DNA of 18,740 nt. Source: Saprospiraceae bacterium. Lineage in GTDB: Bacteria > Bacteroidota > Bacteroidia > Chitinophagales > Saprospiraceae. Of the stretch, positions 15,984 through 18,740 are shown piece after piece; position 1 is the first letter of the stretch; the number at the start of each line of letters is the position of its first letter. Where the stretch lies: the NCBI GenBank assembly GCA_016717105.1, contig JADKGF010000047.1:1-18740 (forward strand), given 5' to 3'. Position numbers and translations under genes: made by a program. Below the pieces are notes generated by a model. The model made no database searches. It was not told where the DNA came from and saw only the letters and a program-made list of their open reading frames with translations.

Positions 15984-17568
15984 TTACCACCAACTGTTTT
16001 TCCTAGTAGTACTACGGGATGTCGATGTTTTGATTCCTAATACACCGAGCAAACCACGTGTCAATGTCTGTGCTACAGTACGGCCAATTTGTTTGGTCAC
16101 TTGACTGTCCATCACTTTCTCAAATGTACTCTTCTCTGGGCGACCTGATGCGCGTGTTGTAGGTACTTCTTGCTGTTGTTCTTGCAATTTGCGTTGTACT
16201 TCTTCTGATTGAGCGGTCTCTATTTTACCAGTCAAAATCTCATAAGCACTTTCTCTGTTGATCACCTCATCATATTTGGCTTTAATCCGGCTCTTCCCCA
16301 TGATTTGGTTGATTTCGCTTTGAGTAAGTACATCCATTCTGGATTGCGGTGCACGCAAATAACAATGTACCAATGGTGTTGGTACGCCTTTTTCGTTTAA
16401 AGCAGCAACGATCGACTCACCAATACCCAATTCAGTCAACAACACATCCACCGAATAATAGTCCGTCAATGGATAGTTTTCAGCTGTAAGTTTTATGGCT
16501 TTTCTGTCCTTTGCTGTAAAGGCTCTAAGCGCATGTTGCACCTTTAATCCTAATTGGCTCAAGATAGAATCAGGAACATCGGTTGGATTCTGAGTTACGA
16601 AAAAGATTCCTACGCCTTTTGATCGTATGAGTTTGATGATTGTTTCTATCTGATTGAGCAATGCCTTGCTGGCTTCATTAAATATCAAGTGTGCCTCATC
16701 GATAAATATGACTAATTTGGGTTGCTCCATATCTCCTTCTTCGGGAAAAGTAGCATAAATTTCAGCCAATAATTGCAACATAAAAGTCGAAAACAACTTG
16801 GGTTTGTCTTGAATGTCTGTAACTCTCAATATCGAAATATACCCTTTGCCATTTTCGTCAATACGCGTCAAATCATCTACATCAAACGATCTTTCACCAA
16901 AAAATATATCGCCACCTTGTTGCTCTAGTTCTATCACTTTGCGAAGAATAGTCCCAATAGAAGCTGGAGATATAGCGCCGTATTCTGCTGTGATTGTATC
17001 CTTTCCTTCATTGGAAATATAATTAAGTGCTTTTTTTACATCATCAAGATCCAATAATGCCAGTTGGTTATCATCACAAAACTTAAAAACTAAAGAAACT
17101 ACACTAGCTTGTGTTTCATTGAGTTCTAGGATTTTCGAGAATAAAACAGGTCCAAATTCTGTGACTGTGGCGCGCAATCTAGCACCAGCATCATTTGACA
17201 AACTCAAAAATTCTACTGGACTACCGGCGGCAGCAAATGGTATGCCGATGTTACGATGACGCTCTTTCTATCTTTTCATTATTTTCACCTGCAACAGCCA
17301 CACCAGATAGGTCACCTTTGATATCCATGACAAGACTAGGTACACCTTTTGCCGACAATTGTTCGATGATGATCTGCAATGTTTTGGTCTTTCCAGTACC
17401 TGTAGCACCTGCGATTAGGCCGTGTCTATTGAGTGTGCGTAATGGCACTTTTATAAATGTATTGGTCAACACTTCTCCATCGAGTTTGGGTGCACCAAGG
17501 ATTATAGAATCACCTTTAAAAGTATAGGCTTCGTTTATTGTATTTAGAAAATTATCTTTTTTACCCAT
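15984..17568 (-). CDS. HerA-like ATPase of the DUF853/YjgR group (frameshifted)
   Basis: The intact product would have 527 residues, close to the roughly 500 of E. coli YjgR. The first part (17568-17251) has LGAPKLDGEVLTN, the Walker A motif GATGTGKT at 54-61 and DIKGDLSG at 82-89. It ends early in ERASS and a stop. Removing one A from the AAA at 17265-17267 joins it to the second part through GIPFAAAGSPVEFLSLSND. The second part has the Walker B strand LVIFIDEAHLIF, the TQNPTDVP sensor stretch and a basic tail ending TTRKNSWW. The family are hexameric DNA- or nucleic-acid-associated translocases of unclear role in bacteria. The start at 17568 (MGKKDNFLN) is 54 bp after purA on the same strand, so joint transcription is possible. 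Confidence 0.88.
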
Positions 17569-17622
17569 GTTTATATTTTATCTCTATAACGCAAATCTCT
17601 AATAAAAATTCAAACTACAGTT

Positions 17623-18740
17623 TTATTTTGCAAAAAGTTTTTCTCTTTCAGGACCTGTACTAACCATAGAAATCCTTGTTTTTAAAACACGCTCCAGTTC
17701 ATTGATATAATCAATAGCTTTTGCAGGCAATTCATCGAACGTAAAGATATTATCAAGGCTCTGATTCCAACCAGGATATTGTGCATAGACTGGATCAATA
17801 TGATTATCCACGATATCAAATGGCAACTCTTGTGTTTGCATGCCATTATATTGGTAAGTGGCTATTTGTACTGATTCAAAAACATCTAAAACATCCAACT
17901 TCGTAATGATAACTTGCGTAACGCCATTCAACATGATCGTGTATAATAACTGAGGAATATCGATCCATCCACATCTACGAGGTCTTCCAGTAGTAGCACC
18001 AAATTCCATGCCTACACTTCGCAACTTCTCGCCAGTAGCATCTGACAATTCAGTCGGAAATGGCCCTGATCCTACCCTAGTACAGTATGCCTTGCAACAC
18101 CGATTACTTCTCGCACTTTGTTGGGTGCAATACCGAGTCCACTGCACACACCAGCACTGATTGTATTGGACGATGTCACAAATGGATACGTACCAAAATC
18201 TATATCTAACATCGATCCTTGTGCACCTTCAGCAAGGATATTTTTGCCTTCAGTAAGTGCTTGGTTTACATAATATTCGCTATTTACAAATCTCAATTGG
18301 CGGAGAACTTCGATGCATTCAAAAAACTGTGCTTCCTGTTCTTCGAGATTAAATTCCAAGTCAGGGTACATTTTGATCAAGCCGAAATGTTTTTGCTTTA
18401 TAGCTTGATAACGCTTTTCGAAGTCTGTGGCATTGATGTCGCCTACTCGGAGTCCATTTCTGCCGGTTTTATCCATATATGCAGGACCGATACCTTTGAG
18501 CGTCGAGCCTATTTTTTCTGCACCTTTGGCGGCTTCTGATGCGGCATCACGATATCTATGTGTAGGCACTATAAGATGTGCTTTATTAGAAACAAGCAAC
18601 CTAGATTTGTAATCCACACCTGCATTGTCCAATGCCTTCATTTCCTTCACCATCGTGATCGGATCCAAGACGACGCCATTGCCGATGACGTTGATGATTT
18701 CGGGTCGGAAGATACCCGAAGGAATGGTGTGAAGGAAATG
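17623..18740 (-). CDS. purA: Adenylosuccinate synthetase, 5' end outside window, frameshifted
   Basis: The enzyme joins IMP and aspartate, using GTP, to give adenylosuccinate in AMP synthesis. Visible landmarks in order are HFLHTIPSGIF and VIGNGVVLDP at the edge, KGIGPAYMDKTGRNGLRVGD, the hallmark EGAQGSMLDIDFGTYPFVTS, GVCSGLGIAPN, YCTRVGSGPFPTEL, TTGRPRRCGWID, ITKLDVLD and the ending STGPEREKLFAK. About the first 50 residues, including the GDEGKGK loop, lie beyond 18740. The frame breaks near 18090: adding one A at 18092-18093 restores VIGVAKAYCTRVG, matching the family exactly. As purA is central to metabolism, a sequencing indel is the simplest explanation. Without it the reading ends at 18072. 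Confidence 0.93.

Overview
The window looks like chromosomal DNA from an AT-rich Bacteroidota. A type IX secretion (T9SS) sorting domain, a DUF4369-thioredoxin protein, a DUF1573 protein, promoters of the TTTG/TAnnTTTG type and the absence of Shine-Dalgarno sequences all support this. A Saprospira- or Chitinophaga-like lineage is possible, but no marker here fixes it.

Layout. (1) 1-7476, minus strand: three large secreted-protein genes in a row. They are a short T9SS-sorted protein, a 1378-residue collagen-like and YadA-head-like adhesin, and an SBBP beta-propeller plus Ig-like repeat protein cut by the left edge. They probably form one surface or cell-envelope operon. (2) 7477-8185: non-coding DNA with the promoter of that operon, a palindrome and a 146-bp tandem repeat carrying alternative hairpins. 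(3) 8186-9856, plus strand: a tiny exported peptide behind a near-consensus promoter, a TlpA-like thioredoxin, and the C-terminal remnant of a SET-domain methyltransferase. (4) 10070-12652: a DUF1573 exported protein with its own terminator, divergent from a sensor kinase / OmpR-type regulator pair. (5) 12750-15737, minus strand: a cyclase-family metal hydrolase, a 176-bp MITE-like element, and a two-gene ImmA/IrrE peptidase plus PIN-like DUF4411 module with a 4-base overlap. (6) 15984-18740, minus strand: a HerA-type ATPase of the YjgR/DUF853 group and purA, the latter cut by the right edge.

Sequence quality. Five genes (the tlpA-like gene, histidine kinase, response regulator, herA-like gene and purA) each carry a single-base shift in or next to a short A or T run, and in each the conserved protein resumes in another frame. 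purA is one of them and is normally needed for AMP synthesis, so sequencing or assembly indels are more likely than real gene decay. The kinase and regulator are also fused in frame at an A-run, which may have the same cause.

No clearly new biological system was found. The best candidates for a second look are the surface-protein operon, the peptidase/PIN-like pair and the intergenic tandem repeat.
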